From positions 1 through 64,000 of the forward strand of contig JAIXMX010000005.1 of assembly GCA_020328155.1 (NCBI GenBank): a stretch of 64,000 bases of DNA. The letters are read 5' to 3'. The position numbers and the translations under genes are program-made. Below are positions 19,088 to 29,589 of the stretch, piece by piece. Source of the stretch: Candidatus Endomicrobiellum agilis. Lineage in GTDB: Bacteria; Elusimicrobiota; Endomicrobiia; Endomicrobiales; Endomicrobiaceae. The stretch's first letter is position 1. The number at the start of each line of letters is the position of its first letter. Below the pieces are notes generated by a model. It ran no database searches and was not told the origin of the DNA. It saw only the letters and a list, made by a program, of their open reading frames with translations.

Positions 19088-19088
19088 T

Positions 19089-19715
<627 letters not shown>

Positions 19716-19719
19716 TTTC

Positions 19720-19894
19720 TTAGTTGTCCTCAATCCTGTAAACTGAACTTTTTATATCTTCATATATCAATCAATTCTCTCGGAGGCTCGTCAAACTTAC
19801 CGCATAACCGCCTTATCAGCGACTGTGCGGAAATGTAGATACTGCGTGTTTCCTTTAAAATGTCCTCAGTAACGCTCTCAACGTTTTCAGTCAT
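19720..19894 (-). pseudogene. Small protein family copy B, frameshifted
   Basis: ATG 19894 with AGGAG overlapping the stop of lipoprotein 2. It reads MTENVESVTEDILKETRSIY and terminates after 44 residues at 19760 because of the same 2-bp deletion as copy C. The ancestral C-terminus remains readable in the next frame to 19720, four bases before the ATG of lipoprotein 3. Confidence 0.7.
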
Positions 19895-19895
19895 T

Positions 19896-20183
19896 CTAGG
19901 CTCCTATTGGGCTAGATACAGGCTCAGGCTTATAACAAAAAATAGGCTTTCTATCAATAAGGTAGTCATTCGCAACTGGTGTTTCTTTAATCAGTTTATC
20001 TGTTTCAAAATCATAATAACCCCAACAACGATTTATCCTCTTGAAAAAACACCAAACCAAAGAAATACTATCCTGATAGATGTAATAACAAGTTCTATAA
20101 CCGTCCGCAATAAGGTTGTCAGTCCTTCTATTACAGCCAGAGATTAAGACTGCCATTAAGAACAGCGATATTACTTTTTTCAT
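19896..20183 (-). CDS. Short lipoprotein related to the family C-terminal domain
   Basis: 95 residues: signal peptide MKKVISLFLMAVLISGC, no Ile-Cys run, no linker and no second helix. The mature part carries the same pattern as the C-terminal domain of the larger paralogues (aromatic core, YYDFETDKLIKETPVAN, then ...CYKPEP). It is thus a minimal, helix-free version exposed on the outer face of the inner membrane or in the periplasm. Its ATG overlaps the upstream stop as ATGA, so it is translationally coupled. Confidence 0.7.
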   Translation of the reverse strand: MKKVISLFLMAVLISGCNRRTDNLIADGYRTCYYIYQDSISLVWCFFKRINRCWGYYDFETDKLIKETPVANDYLIDRKPIFCYKPEPVSSPIGA

Positions 20184-20389
20184 TTTTTTATCTCTTCCGC
20201 TTTATCTTTCTTTGCATTCTGCTCCTGCTGAGCATATGCTGCTTTTAATGTATCTGCGCTTATGCCTCTCATTGCAGCAGCAATCGGTTCAATCATTTTT
20301 ACAGATACCTTTGAGGCAATACTGTCCGATAGCTGGTCACAACCTATAAACATCATACAGCATATTACCAAACTAACTAATCTTTTCAT
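20180..20389 (-). CDS. Small lipoprotein at the head of the operon
   Basis: 69 residues: MKRLVSLVICCMMFIGC signal peptide, mature CDQLSDSIASKVSVKMIEPI and a charged helical tail (AYAQQEQNAKKDKAEEIKK). Probably a coiled coil, similar in size to Lpp-like proteins but without their sequence. Its ATG sits at the end of five tandem ATAGG units that supply the ribosome-binding site. First gene of the 20.4-16.6 kb operon. Confidence 0.75.
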   Translation of the reverse strand: MKRLVSLVICCMMFIGCDQLSDSIASKVSVKMIEPIAAAMRGISADTLKAAYAQQEQNAKKDKAEEIKK

Positions 20390-20390
20390 T

Positions 20391-20415
20391 CCTATCCTAT
20401 CCTATCCTATCCTAT
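20391..20415 (-). repeat. Five tandem ATAGG units forming the ribosome-binding site
   Basis: On the minus strand (ATAGG)5 ends one base before the ATG at 20389. Every unit junction contains AGGA, so a Shine-Dalgarno core recurs every 5 bp. A change in copy number would move the upstream promoter and leader by 5 bp while keeping an AGGA near the start. Shorter versions occur at 29923-29940 (three units) and 32797-32806 (two units), also just upstream of lipoprotein starts. Confidence 0.8.
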
Positions 20416-21134
20416 GCGGAACAGGCAGGAGATTTTTACAACACTATTCAGACGCCGAATCGGCAGTCTGAGAACTGCCTTTCGGCTCAACTTCAAATCA
20501 ATGCATGGTTAACGTCCGAGCCAATCGGACAGTTGAATTCGTATTCCTTTTATTTCAATTACACTGCGAACGCAATCTTTTTTTACTCGGCTGACAATCT
20601 ACATTTTTGTCTGTTAAAACAGTCTGAAATTTCTGTTGACAGGTTTTTCTAGATTCACACTCTAAACTCCAAAATTATCTATAGAAAAACCGCCGACTTT
20701 TCGCTTTTCGGCCAGCTGAAATAATATTAAATTATAAATTAAGCCGTTCCATCGCTATAATTTTAACAATCAACCGACTGTAAATAAATCGCCCGATAGC
20801 AGCACATAATGCAGAAAAGAGTTTCTCCGCCTAAATTTTTCATTGAACCGCACAAAGAGCCGTTTTTGTTAATAAATATCTCCAAGCCGTTTCACCTGAA
20901 AAACATCTTGCCTGTAAGTTCAAAAAAAAATCCTTTATCAAGCAAAGAGTATGTCCGGTTTCTGAAATTTTCAATAAGGACTTTATTGTTTTCGCGCTCA
21001 AAAACAATATTCGTTTTCCATCGGTATATATCGGCAATTTTCTTTTAATGTAAATAAATACTATCTGCTTTCATTTTCAAGAAGCTGCTAAACCTTCAGA
21101 AATTTTAACAATATTTATATCTATATTCTAACTT
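20416..21134. other. Leader/intergenic region upstream of the lipoprotein operon
   Basis: About 720 bp without a supported gene. The part next to the operon (20412-20430, with GCGGAACAGGCAGGAG) is shared with the upstream region of the lipoprotein at 33.2 kb. The 20.8-21.05 kb part holds frames on both strands with weak protein character, probably decayed coding sequence. Confidence 0.4.
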
Positions 21135-22466
21135 TTACGCTTTCGCCAAAATCTCAACCAGTCTGTCAATTTCAGCTTTAGTTCTCTGCTCCGTTACACA
21201 AAACAAAAGACAATTTTTAAGGTTTTTATTTACGCTGGACAAATCCAAAGGACCGAGAAAACCGTTTTTAAGCAAAGTTTTTTGGATTTTACTAACACTT
21301 TTTGCCGTTTCAATAACAAACTCATTAAAAAAGACTTTGTCTTCAAATTTCGCTTTAAACCCTTCCAAAGATTTTATTTTATTGAAAGCATATCTTGCCT
21401 TTGATATATTAACTTCAGCAAGATTTTTAAAACCGTCATTTCCCCAGCCCGATAAAAAGACGCAGCCTGCCAACGCATTTAAAGCCGCGCTGGTGCATAT
21501 ATTTGACGTCGCCTTTTCTCTTCTTATATGCTGCTCTCTGGACTGCAGAGTTAGCACAAATCCTCTGTTACCGTCTTTGTCAACGGTTTGCCCGACAATT
21601 CTTCCCGGCATTTTCCATTCCAAAGCTTTTTTTACGGCAATAAACCCGAACGTCGCCCCGCCTGCGCTCATAGTGGAGCCTAAAACTTGTCCTTCGCCGA
21701 CGGCAATATCCGCATTGTACTCGCCCGGCGACTGAAAAACGCCAAGCGACAAAGGATTCACAACCGCGATAAGCAGCGAATTTCTACTCTTTACAATAGC
21801 AGACAAAGGCAGCATATCTTCAATAACGCCAAAATAGTTAGGCGATTGTATTATAACCGCAGCCGTATCGCCGTCAACAGCTTTATCAAGGACGTCTTTT
21901 TCTATTCCGCCGTTTTCCAAGCCGCCTAAAACGACAACTTCAGCTTGAGAATTTTCAAGATATGTTTCTAAAGTCTGCTTGTAATCCGGATGCAATCCTT
22001 GAAAAATTAATATTTTACTTTTTCCGCTTGCTCTCAAAGCAAGCAAAGCGGCTTCTGCCGTTGCGGTTGCGCCGTCGTAAAGAGAGGCGTTTGACGTGTC
22101 GAGACCAGTCAAAGCGCAAATTAAACTCTGATATTCAAAAATCGACTGAAGAGTGCCTTGACTCGCTTCGGCCTGATAAGGCGTATACGCGGTCAAAAAC
22201 TCTGATCTTCCCACAACTTCCCCTACTAAAGAAGGTATATAGTGATCGTAAATACCGCCACCTCTAAAAGAGGCAAGCACTTTATTTTTGGAAGCAATCC
22301 TCGAAAAATAATTTAAAAGCTCCTGCTCTGTTTTGCCGCCGGAAACATTGAGTTTCTCTGCCCTTAAATCTTTAGGAATTACGTCAAACAACTCATCTAC
22401 GCCGCCGATGCCTATCGTTTCCAGCATCTTTTTTTTATCTTTTTGGTTCTGCGATGTATAATCCAT
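21135..22466 (-). CDS. gcvPA: Glycine dehydrogenase (decarboxylating) subunit 1
   Basis: 443 residues, full length for the N-terminal half of the P-protein. Motifs include ASFRGGGIYDHYIPS, TPYQAEASQGTLQSIFEYQ and LYDGATATAEAAL, typical of GcvPA. It pairs with GcvPB (15.0-16.5 kb) to bind PLP and decarboxylate glycine. Eleven bases after gcvH on the same strand. The distance from gcvPB is unusual: the two are normally adjacent. Confidence 0.96.
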   Translation of the reverse strand: MDYTSQNQKDKKKMLETIGIGGVDELFDVIPKDLRAEKLNVSGGKTEQELLNYFSRIASKNKVLASFRGGGIYDHYIPSLVGEVVGRSEFLTAYTPYQAEASQGTLQSIFEYQSLICALTGLDTSNASLYDGATATAEAALLALRASGKSKILIFQGLHPDYKQTLETYLENSQAEVVVLGGLENGGIEKDVLDKAVDGDTAAVIIQSPNYFGVIEDMLPLSAIVKSRNSLLIAVVNPLSLGVFQSPGEYNADIAVGEGQVLGSTMSAGGATFGFIAVKKALEWKMPGRIVGQTVDKDGNRGFVLTLQSREQHIRREKATSNICTSAALNALAGCVFLSGWGNDGFKNLAEVNISKARYAFNKIKSLEGFKAKFEDKVFFNEFVIETAKSVSKIQKTLLKNGFLGPLDLSSVNKNLKNCLLFCVTEQRTKAEIDRLVEILAKA

Positions 22467-22477
22467 GATAGTATCTC

Positions 22478-22852
22478 TTAAATTAAATTTTTATAGTCGT
22501 CCGCTTTAAGTAAATCATCAAGCTCTTTCTCGTCCGCAAACTCAATCACAAACAAATAGCCCTTTTCATAGGGCGACTGATTGACAATTTCGGGAGTTTC
22601 CAAAACGCTGTCATTTATCTCAATTACTTTGCCAGTCAACGGAGCATATATATCAAAAGCAGATTTGACAGATTCTACAACGGCAGCGGGCTGTCCTTTT
22701 TTTACCTGTTTACCTATTTCAGGAAGTTCCATATGCACAATGTCCGTAATTTCATGCTGGGCAAAATCAGTTATGCCGATTTTAGCTTTATTGCCATCAA
22801 CTTTAATCCACTCGTGGGTTTTTGTATACTTTAAATCCTGCGGAATATTCAT
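22478..22852 (-). CDS. gcvH: Glycine cleavage system H protein
   Basis: 124 residues from ATG 22852 (GGAG seven bases upstream; the earlier in-frame start is less well placed). Lipoyl domain with the modification lysine in AAVVESVKSAFDIYAP and the H-protein signature KYTKTHEWIKVDGN at the N-terminus. It shuttles the aminomethyl group between P- and T-proteins. First gene of the gcvH-gcvPA pair. Confidence 0.97.
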   Translation of the reverse strand: MNIPQDLKYTKTHEWIKVDGNKAKIGITDFAQHEITDIVHMELPEIGKQVKKGQPAAVVESVKSAFDIYAPLTGKVIEINDSVLETPEIVNQSPYEKGYLFVIEFADEKELDDLLKADDYKNLI

Positions 22853-22956
22853 TACACACTCCTTTTTCAATAATATACTCTTATAAACACAATTTTACGC
22901 ACCGCCTCGACGCGGGTGCTAATAATCTTTTTGGAAATCATAAACGCAAATAATTT

Positions 22957-23046
22957 TTACGCTTGCGCAAGCAGTTTTACGACGACGCTTTTTCCGCTGT
23001 CTGCAGATTCCGTCAAAATTTTTAAAGCTTCACAATGTTTATAAAC
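22957..23046 (-). pseudogene. C-terminal scrap of a Gfo/Idh/MocA-type oxidoreductase
   Basis: 30 codons reading VYKHCEALKILTESADSGKS and ending VVVKLLAQA. The EALKILxxxxxSxxxGKxV ending is characteristic of sugar/inositol dehydrogenases of the Gfo/Idh/MocA family as I remember them. The rest of the gene is gone. The surrounding 22.9-23.37 kb gap also has a lone hydrophobic stretch (FFAVAVFALAIILVIFIL) on the minus strand and no intact gene. Confidence 0.4.
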
Positions 23047-23368
23047 TCACCGCATCAGTTTTAAGCAAGCTCCGCTCGATATGCAACAGAAGTTTTTGAA
23101 AACTTAACTATCGCCCTGCTTAATAAGGACAATTTCTACTTTTGCGTCCGCCCGCGCGCAAAAAAACGCATAAACCGCATTCAATTTTACAGACGGCACT
23201 TTCTCAGTCGCATACAAAATCTCAAAATAAATATCACTAAAATTATTGCCAGCGCAAAAACCGCAACCGCAAAAAACCTTATCTTTTTTTCTTCAATCCG
23301 CCTTTACGACAAACTCTGAAACTTTCTCATTTAATCGACTTCCTGAGGACTTACGGAATTTATTTTTA

Positions 23369-24019
23369 TTAAATTCCTTTACTTCTAACAATTTCGGCTG
23401 AATTCCTTTGCATAATGCCATAATAATTAGCCGGCAGACCCGCGTCTGACAAAACCTGCTCTATAAGTTCTTTTGTCAAAAGATTATCCGGATCATGAGA
23501 ATCAGTATTTAAAACAAGCTTCGCTTTTTTCTTAAGCGCGATTTCCGCGACTTCCTTGTTTGTAGCCTTATGTCCTCTTCTTGAAGTAATTTCTATTTTG
23601 ACGTTATTTTCAGCCGCAATACCGGCTTCTTCCTCAGATAAATGTCCGGGATGCGCCAATACATCGACGCCCGCTTCAACGGCACATATATTTGTTTTCG
23701 GAGGAACAGTTTCAGCGACAGTCTCGCCGTGAACCACAATAATTTCAGCTCCGAGTTTTCTGCATTTATCCGCAGCGTCCTTTATGAGTTTTGGAGGAAT
23801 ATATGTAAGTTCCGCACCCGGCAAAACTAAAATATCGTAGTTTTCCGTCAACATTTTTGCAACTTTAATTATGCTTGGAATAACAATTTCCATATTGGAA
23901 TAGTCAATATGGTCTGTGAGCGCAATGACAGTATAGCCTTTGTATTTTGCCCTATAGACAAGTTCAGACGGACATAAAACGCCATCTGAAAAGAAAGTAT
24001 GCGTATGTAAATCTATCAT
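23369..24019 (-). CDS. PHP-domain phosphoesterase
   Basis: 216 residues from ATG 24019. PHP metal-binding motifs are all present: IDLHTHTFFSDG, LTDHIDYS, PGAELTYIP, VVHGE, LAHPGH and NTDSHDPDN. Such proteins are trinuclear metal phosphoesterases; histidinol phosphatase, nucleotide and RNA hydrolases are all in the family, so the substrate is not decided. Monocistronic as far as visible. Confidence 0.9.
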   Translation of the reverse strand: MIDLHTHTFFSDGVLCPSELVYRAKYKGYTVIALTDHIDYSNMEIVIPSIIKVAKMLTENYDILVLPGAELTYIPPKLIKDAADKCRKLGAEIIVVHGETVAETVPPKTNICAVEAGVDVLAHPGHLSEEEAGIAAENNVKIEITSRRGHKATNKEVAEIALKKKAKLVLNTDSHDPDNLLTKELIEQVLSDAGLPANYYGIMQRNSAEIVRSKGI

Positions 24020-24067
24020 TTGTTTAACCTTGAGTAAGATTATACAAAGATGCGAATTAACAGTCAA

Positions 24068-24736
24068 TTCTTTTTTTTAATTTTAGCGCTTGCGTACTGC
24101 CGCCGTCATTTGCAAATATCCGCGATTTATTATTACTGCAAAACCGCAACATCTTTTAAAGCCACAGTCATAGGAACCGCCGGCGGATTTTTGACAAACG
24201 CCCCATCTCTTTTCACGAACCTTCTTTTTTAACCCGACGCCTATTTAAGCGGCTCTATTCTATTTGCCCATAGGTTTCAATTTTCCGCTTAAGCCTTGCC
24301 ACAGATATTTTTTCCGCTTTTGCAGCATGCTGTCCCGCTTTTTCTTAAGAGTAAACCACCAGCCGATTGAAAAACAAAACCTTTTCCAAAGACGCGCTTA
24401 TAAACGACAGCAGTTTCATATAATACGACATAACGCAATAATAAAGTTTTTCCGCTGTTATAATTATAATATCTTACTATACGACTACCAAGCGTTTATT
24501 CCTTCTTTTGTATTTTCCGCGATTTATAAGTAAATAAAAATCTTATCGGAAGCGGACTTAGTTTCAAATCCGAATTGGAAACACATCAACCAGCCGACAG
24601 CAAATGGGAAAACGCCGCGCCGACTTTAAAAACGAGACAATTAAAGCTTGAAAAACACGCGCAATTTATTTGATAAAATAAGAAAAAAATTGTTATAATG
24701 CTGTTTGCCTTTCTTCATAAAAAGCAGTTGTTTTTT
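24068..24736. other. Gap without intact genes
   Basis: About 670 bp of A+T-rich sequence with only short chance frames (the plus and minus frames at 24.26-24.53 kb overlap and neither has a convincing start). No RNA gene recognised. Confidence 0.4.
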
Positions 24737-24765
24737 TTGATAATTAAAGATTAAAAAATTTATAA
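24737..24765 (+). promoter_or_regulatory. Probable sigma-70 promoter of the NSS transporter
   Basis: TTGATA (24737-24742), 17-bp spacer, TTATAA (24760-24765), 22 bp before the ATG, with GGAGAAAA as ribosome site. The messenger would have a very short leader. Confidence 0.5.
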
Positions 24766-24787
24766 AAACACTGGAGAAAAAGCAACT

Positions 24788-26098
24788 ATGAGCGCTATCA
24801 AAGATTCTTTTTCGTCAAAATGGGGTTTGATTTTTGCCGCCGCAGGCTCGGCTATAGGTTTGGGAAACATATGGCTGTTCCCGTACCGCGTAGGAGAGAT
24901 GGGCGGGGCAGCATTTATAATTCCCTATATTTCTTGTCTGCTTGTCTTAGGATTTATTGCAGTAATTGGCGAAGTGACCATCGGCAGACTCACAGGCGCG
25001 GGCCCCGTTTTAGCTTTTAAAAAAGCTTTAGAAATACGAGGTAAAAATGGAAAGCCGGGAGAGGTTTTCGGCTGGATATGCGTTTTGGTTGCTTTAGTGC
25101 AAACGATAGGATACACACTGATAGTATCATGGGTTGTGCGTTTTCTGGCAGGGTCATTTACAGGTTCAGTTTTTAATGCATCTAACAGCGCCCAATATTT
25201 TGACTCGGCTGTCACCAGCAATGCTCTAGTATGGATTGTTATAACCGTAGCCGCAGCTGCCATAACCATAGTAAAAGGCATTGAAAAAGGCGTTGAAAAA
25301 TGCTGTAGATTTATGATTCCCGCAATTATCGTTCTGCTTTTGGTTTTGGCGGTAAGGGTTGCTTTTTTGCCGCATGCTTTAGAAGGATATAAATATCTTC
25401 TCACTCCGAAATGGGAATTTTTGTTTGATCCAAGAACGTGGATACTGGCGCTGGGACAAGTTTTTTATTCGTTGTCTATCAGAGGCTCGACTATGGTCGT
25501 ATACGGCTCTTACGCGAAAAAAAGCGGCGATATAATTTCTTCTGCAAAAAATATCGTATTTCTAGACACGCTGGCTTCAATAATTGCGGCTTTGCTGATA
25601 ATTCCCGCCGTATTTGCTTTCGGCAAAGACATTAAAGCCGGTCCAGCCCTTATGTTTATAACAATGCCCGAGATTTTTAAAAGTATGCCTTTAGGGCAGT
25701 TCCTTATGATCGCTTTTTTTATCGCGGTATTTTTTGCCGCTCTCACTTCGCTTATAGGCATGTTTGAAGTTGTGGTTGAAGTACTGCAAAATAAATTTAA
25801 AATACGGCGCGGCTGGGCTGTAGGCATTGTTTCAGTAGTAACAGCGGTGATGTGTAATGTTTTTGTAGTGGGAAACGTAAGATGGATTGTCGATATGCTT
25901 GAAATCCATTTAATCCCTTTCTGCGCTCTAGTCAGCGGCATTTTTCTTTTTTGGATTGTTCCAAAAAGCAGGGTCCTGCAGGAAATTCAAAGCGGACGCT
26001 CCAAACCAGTCGGCAAATGGATTATTCCTATGGGACGTTATATCTTTTGCAGCGGGGTAATTATAGTTTACATTCTCAATATCCTTAAAGTAAAATAA
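24788..26098 (+). CDS. Sodium-dependent neurotransmitter:sodium symporter family transporter
   Basis: 436 residues with about 11 hydrophobic spans. TM1 carries the NSS signature GLIFAAAGSAIGLGNIWLFPY, followed by GGAAFIIPYISCLL. LeuT-fold transporter; substrates of bacterial members are amino acids, chiefly tryptophan, tyrosine, leucine or alanine, and cannot be read from sequence here. Own promoter upstream and terminator downstream indicate a single-gene unit. Confidence 0.93.
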   Translation: MSAIKDSFSSKWGLIFAAAGSAIGLGNIWLFPYRVGEMGGAAFIIPYISCLLVLGFIAVIGEVTIGRLTGAGPVLAFKKALEIRGKNGKPGEVFGWICVLVALVQTIGYTLIVSWVVRFLAGSFTGSVFNASNSAQYFDSAVTSNALVWIVITVAAAAITIVKGIEKGVEKCCRFMIPAIIVLLLVLAVRVAFLPHALEGYKYLLTPKWEFLFDPRTWILALGQVFYSLSIRGSTMVVYGSYAKKSGDIISSAKNIVFLDTLASIIAALLIIPAVFAFGKDIKAGPALMFITMPEIFKSMPLGQFLMIAFFIAVFFAALTSLIGMFEVVVEVLQNKFKIRRGWAVGIVSVVTAVMCNVFVVGNVRWIVDMLEIHLIPFCALVSGIFLFWIVPKSRVLQEIQSGRSKPVGKWIIPMGRYIFCSGVIIVYILNILKVK

Positions 26099-26127
26099 TA
26101 GACTTTTACAAATATAAAACAATAGAA

Positions 26128-26161
26128 AGCGCCGAAAACTTTAGGCTTCGGCGCTTTTTTT
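26128..26161 (+). terminator. Rho-independent terminator
   Basis: AGCGCCGAA, 10-nt loop, TTCGGCGCT (9-bp perfect stem) followed directly by seven T residues and TATT. It lies 30 bp after the transporter stop codon. Confidence 0.9.
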
Positions 26162-26205
26162 ATTGCCATTCCCGGCGATTTTGATTGAAAATTATATTTT
26201 TCATG

Positions 26206-26234
26206 TTGACATCATTACGAGCAAAATGTTAGAT
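26206..26234 (+). promoter_or_regulatory. Sigma-70 promoter of glnN
   Basis: TTGACA (26206-26211), 17-bp spacer, TTAGAT (26229-26234). The coding start is 52 bp downstream, after the ribosome site AAGGAG. Confidence 0.6.
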
Positions 26235-26286
26235 TGATTGTACTGTTAAGTATCTATAAACATAATTTTACATAGAAGGAGAAACT

Positions 26287-28383
26287 ATGCGGTTAGTTCA
26301 CGATTATTATGCCGAATTAGTATTTACAAAAAAAATAATGGAACAGAAGCTGAGCAAAAATATCTACAAAAAGCTTGTAGCGGCTAGCGAAAATCTTGAA
26401 CCTTTAGATCAATCGATAGCAGGCGAAGTCGCTCACGCAATGAAAGAATGGTCTCTTGAAAACGGAGCGACGCATTTTACGCATTGGTTTCAGCCTCAAA
26501 GAGGAGGCACCGCCCAGAAACACGATTCATTTATAGATTACGGCGAAGGCGGAGAAATAATAGAAAGATTCTCGGCTTCGCAGCTTGTGCAGTCCGAACC
26601 CGACGCTTCTTCTTTTCCGTCAGGCGGAATAAGGTCAACTTTTGAGGCAAGAGGATACACGGCATGGGATCCCACGTCTCCGGTATTTCTTCTCGAAGCG
26701 GGGAAAACAAAAACTCTAGTAATTCCCTCCGTTTTCCTTTCTTGGACCGGCGAAGTTCTCGATCTCAAAACGCCCTTACTTAGATCTCTCATCGCTTTAA
26801 ACGAAAAAGTGATAAATCTTCAGAAACTGCTTGGAAATGAAAACGCAAAACGGATAAAAGTTTTTGCAGGCATTGAACAGGAATATTTTCTCCTATCTAA
26901 GAAAGCTGTAAAATCAAGACCCGATATAACAGTCGCCGGAAGAACTTTGTTCGGCGGCAAACCCGCAAAAGGGCAGCAGATGGAAGACCACTATTTTGGA
27001 AACATTAAAGGAAATATTTTAAAATTCATGGAAGACGTCGACTACGAACTCTACCGCAAAGGCATTCCGGTAAAAACGAGACACAACGAAGTCGCCCCCA
27101 ACCAGTTTGAGCTGGCGCCTCTTCATCAAGAAGAAAATCTGGCGATAGACAATAATCTGCAAATAATGGAAATTCTCGGGAAAGTCGCCGACGAGCATAA
27201 TATGGTCGCTCTTTTGCACGAAAAGCCGTTCGCGGGCGTAAACGGATCGGGAAAACACTTCAACTGGTCTATAGGCGATAATACGGGCACAAACTATTTT
27301 GAGCCTTCAAAATCTCCGCTTAAGAACATATCGTTTCTTTTAGCCGTCTGCGCGGTATTGCTTGGCGTAAAGAAGTTCGGCGGAATTTTAAGAGCGAGCG
27401 TTGCAGACGCCGGCAACGATTACAGACTCGGCGCAAACGAAGCCCCGCCGGCGATTATGTCCGTTTATCTTGGCGAATTCGTAAACGATCTTTTGGATTC
27501 AATAGAAAAAGCGAGCATTATAAATGAAAAAGAAGTAAACGAAATCACGTTAGGCGTGGAGAATCTTCCCAGCGTCAACAGGGATTATTCCGATAGAAAC
27601 AGAACTTCTCCCGTCGCTTTCACCGGCAACAAGTTTGAGTTCAGGGCTCTTGGCTCTTCGGCAAATCCGGCAGAAGCGGGAACTACGTTAAACCTAATAG
27701 CGACTTATGGATTTGACGAAATATATAACAGAATTGAAGCAAAGAAAGGCAGCGACGTAAAAAAGAAAGCGTTAGAAGTAGTAAAAGAAATAATTGCAGA
27801 AACAAAAGACGTAAGATTTGAGAAAAACGGATATTCCCAAGACTGGCATATAGAAGCCGCAAAAAGAGGGCTGCCTAATGCAAAAAACACTCCTGAAGCG
27901 TTAAAACTTTTTCTCGACGAGGACGTAATAAAAGTCTTTTCAAAATATAACATACTAACCGAAAGAGAGCTTAAATCAAAAATTGATATAAAACTCGAAA
28001 ATTACGTAAAGACGAAAGAAATTGAATATAAATACGCGATAAAAATTGTAAACACTTTACTGCTCCCCGCAATTCTCAAGCATATAAACGTTTTGGCAGA
28101 GACAAACAAAAATTTGAGTAAGTTCAGCGAAGAATCAGAAATATTCGCAAAAGAGCTTGAAATTCTGGTTAAACTTTACGGCGATATAAGAAAACATCGC
28201 ACTGATTTGGCGAATTTCCTCAATGCAGACCACGGCGATTTCGCTGCAACAGCCGACGAATTCGCATCTAAAGGCGCAGAAATTCTGGAAAGCTTAAGAG
28301 AAAAAGTAGATACCGCCGAAGATTTGGTTGCGGATGAGTTCTGGCCGCTAACAAGCTATCAGAGGCTCTTAAACGCTTTTTAA
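26287..28383 (+). CDS. glnN: Type III glutamine synthetase
   Basis: 698 residues, the size of GSIII rather than GSI (about 450). Landmarks: HWFQPQRGG near residue 65, the GIEQEYFLL glutamate loop, the HNEVAPNQFELAPLHQ stretch, HEKPFAGVNGSGKHFNWS, and NKFEFRALGSSANPAEAGTT. Makes glutamine from glutamate, ammonia and ATP as a dodecamer. Own promoter. Glutamine made here is also the amide donor for GatCAB. Confidence 0.97.
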   Translation: MRLVHDYYAELVFTKKIMEQKLSKNIYKKLVAASENLEPLDQSIAGEVAHAMKEWSLENGATHFTHWFQPQRGGTAQKHDSFIDYGEGGEIIERFSASQLVQSEPDASSFPSGGIRSTFEARGYTAWDPTSPVFLLEAGKTKTLVIPSVFLSWTGEVLDLKTPLLRSLIALNEKVINLQKLLGNENAKRIKVFAGIEQEYFLLSKKAVKSRPDITVAGRTLFGGKPAKGQQMEDHYFGNIKGNILKFMEDVDYELYRKGIPVKTRHNEVAPNQFELAPLHQEENLAIDNNLQIMEILGKVADEHNMVALLHEKPFAGVNGSGKHFNWSIGDNTGTNYFEPSKSPLKNISFLLAVCAVLLGVKKFGGILRASVADAGNDYRLGANEAPPAIMSVYLGEFVNDLLDSIEKASIINEKEVNEITLGVENLPSVNRDYSDRNRTSPVAFTGNKFEFRALGSSANPAEAGTTLNLIATYGFDEIYNRIEAKKGSDVKKKALEVVKEIIAETKDVRFEKNGYSQDWHIEAAKRGLPNAKNTPEALKLFLDEDVIKVFSKYNILTERELKSKIDIKLENYVKTKEIEYKYAIKIVNTLLLPAILKHINVLAETNKNLSKFSEESEIFAKELEILVKLYGDIRKHRTDLANFLNADHGDFAATADEFASKGAEILESLREKVDTAEDLVADEFWPLTSYQRLLNAF

Positions 28384-28770
28384 CGAAAAATAACGCTCAG
28401 CTATTATATTAACTTTGACAAAAAGACTATGCGTCATTTCAAAAACTAAGCGTACTGTTCTAAGAGTTTACAAATGTAAAAACGACTGCCATGCGGCACT
28501 GTCCAAAACTAATTTCCCGCCAACAGCACATATATCATGCACGCCGCCGCGTTTATTTCACTTCTTAAGTAATTGCGAAAGAGTGTCGTATATCACAAAC
28601 GTTCTTCATTTCGTTCGCCGCCTATATAAACGCAAAAACAGCAGAGGTCGAGCCGATGTAGATGAGCGGAGCGAATATCTACGACCTGAGCCGTACAGTC
28701 AAACAGAGTTTGTAAAACACAGTACAGCTGACGCTGTTAAAAAATTAAGGATACGATTTATTCTTTTGTA
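28384..28770. other. Gap after glnN
   Basis: No supported gene and no clear terminator after glnN. A plus-strand frame through most of the interval starts with TTG, has no ribosome site and an unconvincing composition. Confidence 0.4.
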
Positions 28771-29484
28771 CTAAATATTAGAGACGCAGTTCGTCGGTTG
28801 GAATGGATTTAATGCACAGTAAAGAAGCCTAAATAAACATAAAAGAAAGAAATTTAAGAGAAGTAAAAAAAAGCGCGGGAATACACTTACATAAACAAAA
28901 TCATATCCGGCTTTTACAAAAAGAAACAGAAATGAGAAAGATGGTATGTATGCTGGCGGCAGAAACTCTTCTCTCATTAAAAGCGAATATACCTTAAAAC
29001 TTATTGAGGGTTTTGTTGTTATAAATCCGCGTAACGATAACAATGTATCTACAGCCAAAGCGGCTAAACTTATTTTTGATTTAAGCAAAAAAGAAAGATT
29101 TGTAAGAGCTGCATGTACAGGAAAACTCAGAACAGAAAACATTCTAAATATCCTCAAAAACTTAGCAAATTTAATTATAGAAGGACGCGCCGACGCCAAA
29201 ACAAGAACGAGAAATGAATTTACACCAAAAGAAAACCAAGAATGCCACAAATACGAGCAACCATTTCCCTTACCGCACAATTCCTCTAAACATCTTGAGA
29301 GAGGCTTATAGGTCGCTGTTGGGTTAGTCGGCGGTGTTGGTGTTGTCACGGGCATATTTGCAGGCTCAGACGTTTTGCTTACTCTGCCGGTATCATCAAA
29401 ATTTTCAGCGTTTCCGCCATCGCGGAGCCTACTACAGCCAGAGATTAAGATTGCCGCTAAGACCAGCGATAATATTCTCTTCGT
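28771..29484 (-). pseudogene. Lipoprotein gene with ATG changed to ACG
   Basis: The frame reads ACG-Lys-Arg-Ile-Leu then SLVLAAILISGC, a perfect lipoprotein signal peptide whose initiator should be ATG but is ACG (29482-29484, minus strand); no stop separates it from a Thr/Pro linker (MPVTTPTPPTNPTATY). Beyond about residue 60 the frame is hydrophobic and doubtful. A Lys-rich plus-strand frame (28946-29311, with LIEGFVVINPRNDNN) overlaps this part, and I cannot decide which strand was coding. Confidence 0.4.
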
Positions 29485-29589
29485 GGGTTAATTTATAATT
29501 ATTCTCTTTGTATTATTTATCTTGGATTAGCATGCATTTCAAATACATCAGCGAGCAGCTACACACTTAACAGCTTTTAATTACAGAAT

